Below are positions 62,641 to 64,000 of a DNA stretch of 64,000 bases, in pieces. The notes below the pieces were generated by a model. The model had not been told where the DNA came from. It searched no databases and was given only the letters and a program-made list of their open reading frames with translations. The stretch spans positions 17,350,858 through 17,414,857 of the forward strand of contig NC_066528.1 in assembly GCF_024679095.1 (NCBI RefSeq), in the 5' to 3' direction. Source of the stretch: Eriocheir sinensis (taxonomy: Eukaryota > Arthropoda > Malacostraca > Decapoda > Varunidae). The position numbers and the translations under genes were made by a program. Position 1 is the first letter of the stretch. Each line of letters opens with the position of its first letter.

Positions 62641-63160
62641 GAGGAAGGAGGTGATAGGCTGGGTGTTAGGGAGGGAGAAGGGAAAATAGAGACATAGGAG
62701 GATTAGAAGGAAAATAAAGAGAAGTAGGAGGAAGACGATTAGGAGAAGGAGAAGAAGCAAAACGAGGGTGAAGAGGAAGGAGAAGAAGGAGAAAGAGGAG
62801 TAAAAGGAAAAGGAGGAAAAGAAGAAGGAGAAGGAGAAGGAAGAGAAAAGAAAAAGGAGAAGAAGAAAGAGAAAAGGGAGTGTATCGGACATAATTAAAA
62901 GAGACAGGATGGGAGAGAGGGGGTGCTGGACGTCATAGGGAAGCCATTAGTTGATGTTGAAAGCCTATCACGGACATGACTTTATTTGCTGATGAAAGTA
63001 ATGTATTCTGAGAGCTGATAGAGGTTTAAATTGGAAGCTTGTGATGTATATAAAAACAGAGAGAGGGGGAAAGGAGGAGGAGGAGGAAGAGGACGAAAAG
63101 GAAAAGAAAGGCAGAGGAGGAGGAAAAGGAGGATGAGCAGAAGGAAAATAAGAAATATAC
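62640..63160. repeat. Purine-rich simple sequence
   Basis: GGA/GAA runs 62640-62880 and 63060-63140 around a short unremarkable segment. Confidence 0.8.
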
Positions 63161-63186
63161 ACATAGAAGGATCAGGTTTTTATAGG

Positions 63187-63562
63187 TTATAAGTATCTGT
63201 AATTTTTGGTTTAGGTTTTTCCTCTTCGGTTTCCACAAATTACCGTCTTCGTAACTCTAAAACATCACTCATCTTTTTTTCCCTTTTCTCTCTCCATTTT
63301 CTCTTCGTTTAACCCTTGGTCAAGCGAAGGTTAGGTATATATTTCGCATTTTCTTTTCATATATTTATTTCACGGTTATAAGTATCTGTAATTTTTGGTT
63401 TAGGTTTTTCCTCTTCGGTTTCTACAAATTACCGTCTTCGTAACTCTAAAACATCACTCATCTTTTTTTCCCTTTTCTCTCTCCATTTTCTCTTCGTTTA
63501 ACCCTTGGTCAAGCGAAGGTTAGATATATATTTCGCATTTTCTTTTCATATATTTATTTCAC
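63187..63562. repeat. 188-bp direct tandem duplication
   Basis: TTATAAGTATCTGTAATTTT ... TTTATTTCACGG occurs twice, near-identical (TTTCCACAAATT vs TTTCTACAAATT; GGTTAGG vs GGTTAGA). Confidence 0.93.
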
Positions 63563-63794
63563 GGTTGGAACATCACCGATTTTTTTTTTCTCGTCAAAGT
63601 AAGGCTTTCAAAATCTAATGAGTTACCTCCCGGCGGATCAAAGCCAGGTAATCGGGCGCCAGGCAGTGACAATCTATACTCTTCGTGCCAAGGAATGGAT
63701 GAAAGGATAACATTGACAAAAGCAGGCTGACTTGTTTTACGCTATCACTTCTATTTATTTATATTTTCATCTGTTACTTTGCCTTAATATTATT

Positions 63795-63955
63795 ATCATT
63801 CCTTCCCTTCCCTTCCCTTCCCTTGCCTCGACTTTCCTTCCCTTCCCTTATCATGTCTTACCTTACCTTACTTTACCTAACCTTACCTTATCTCACCTTA
63901 CCTAACCTTACCTTACCTTATCTTACCTTATCTTCTAATTACCTTACCTATTACC
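63795..63955. repeat. (CCTTC)n then CCTTA/CCTAA repeats
   Basis: CCTTC x5 followed by degenerate CCTTA and a few CCTAA. CCTAA is the arthropod telomere unit, but here it is sparse and irregular. Confidence 0.85.
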
Positions 63956-64000
63956 TTCTCTATATTCTATTCTCATTTTACATGCTGATGCAAAACAACA

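Overview
This window is eukaryotic nuclear DNA from an invertebrate, most likely a decapod crustacean. The grounds are spliced GT-AG genes with kilobase introns, tRNA-derived SINEs, many short terminal-inverted-repeat (TIR) elements, and very long GA/CT/GT/ACT microsatellites. The species assignment is inference; nothing in the sequence names it. There is no bacterial, plasmid or CRISPR-like content.

Two protein-coding genes lie head to tail on the + strand. I assembled both by following splice sites and reading phase from exon to exon. The first (coding span 6471-17863, 8 exons, 474 residues) is ANKS3, an ankyrin-repeat plus SAM-domain scaffold. The second (coding span 23405-45975, 19 exons, 1537 residues) has two extended-Tudor modules around a CCCH zinc finger. 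A proline-rich exon and an exon of about 44 heptapeptide repeats precede them. The architecture resembles germline/piRNA-pathway Tudor proteins, but I cannot name the orthologue. A noncoding first exon and promoter may lie at about 20.88-21.21 kb.

Layout: 0.33-3.45 kb, an LTR retrotransposon remnant (gag-protease, - strand) with its two LTRs in inverted orientation; 4.1-5.0 kb, a 175-bp tandem repeat; 5.5-6.4 kb, a minisatellite made from a LINE reverse-transcriptase fragment; 6.47-17.9 kb, ANKS3, with introns swollen by 105-bp arrays; 18-23 kb, intergenic DNA plus the presumed first intron of the Tudor gene with an AGGTC-rich array; 23.4-46 kb, the Tudor gene, with introns packed with TIR elements, SINEs, minisatellites and a nested 2.3-kb transposon; 46-47.6 kb, four adjacent TIR elements; 47.9-51.7 kb, a 74-bp satellite; 52-64 kb, mostly simple-sequence DNA with LINE 3'-end remnants and no convincing gene.

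The most distinctive pattern is that several minisatellites begin at exon edges and have copied splice sites. This occurs at ANKS3 exon 7, Tudor exons 1, 7 and 16, and the acceptor of Tudor exon 17. In ANKS3 the copies are complete in-frame mini-exons. In addition, a 105-bp TIR-element family sits 15-27 bp downstream of three ANKS3 donors, always in the same orientation.
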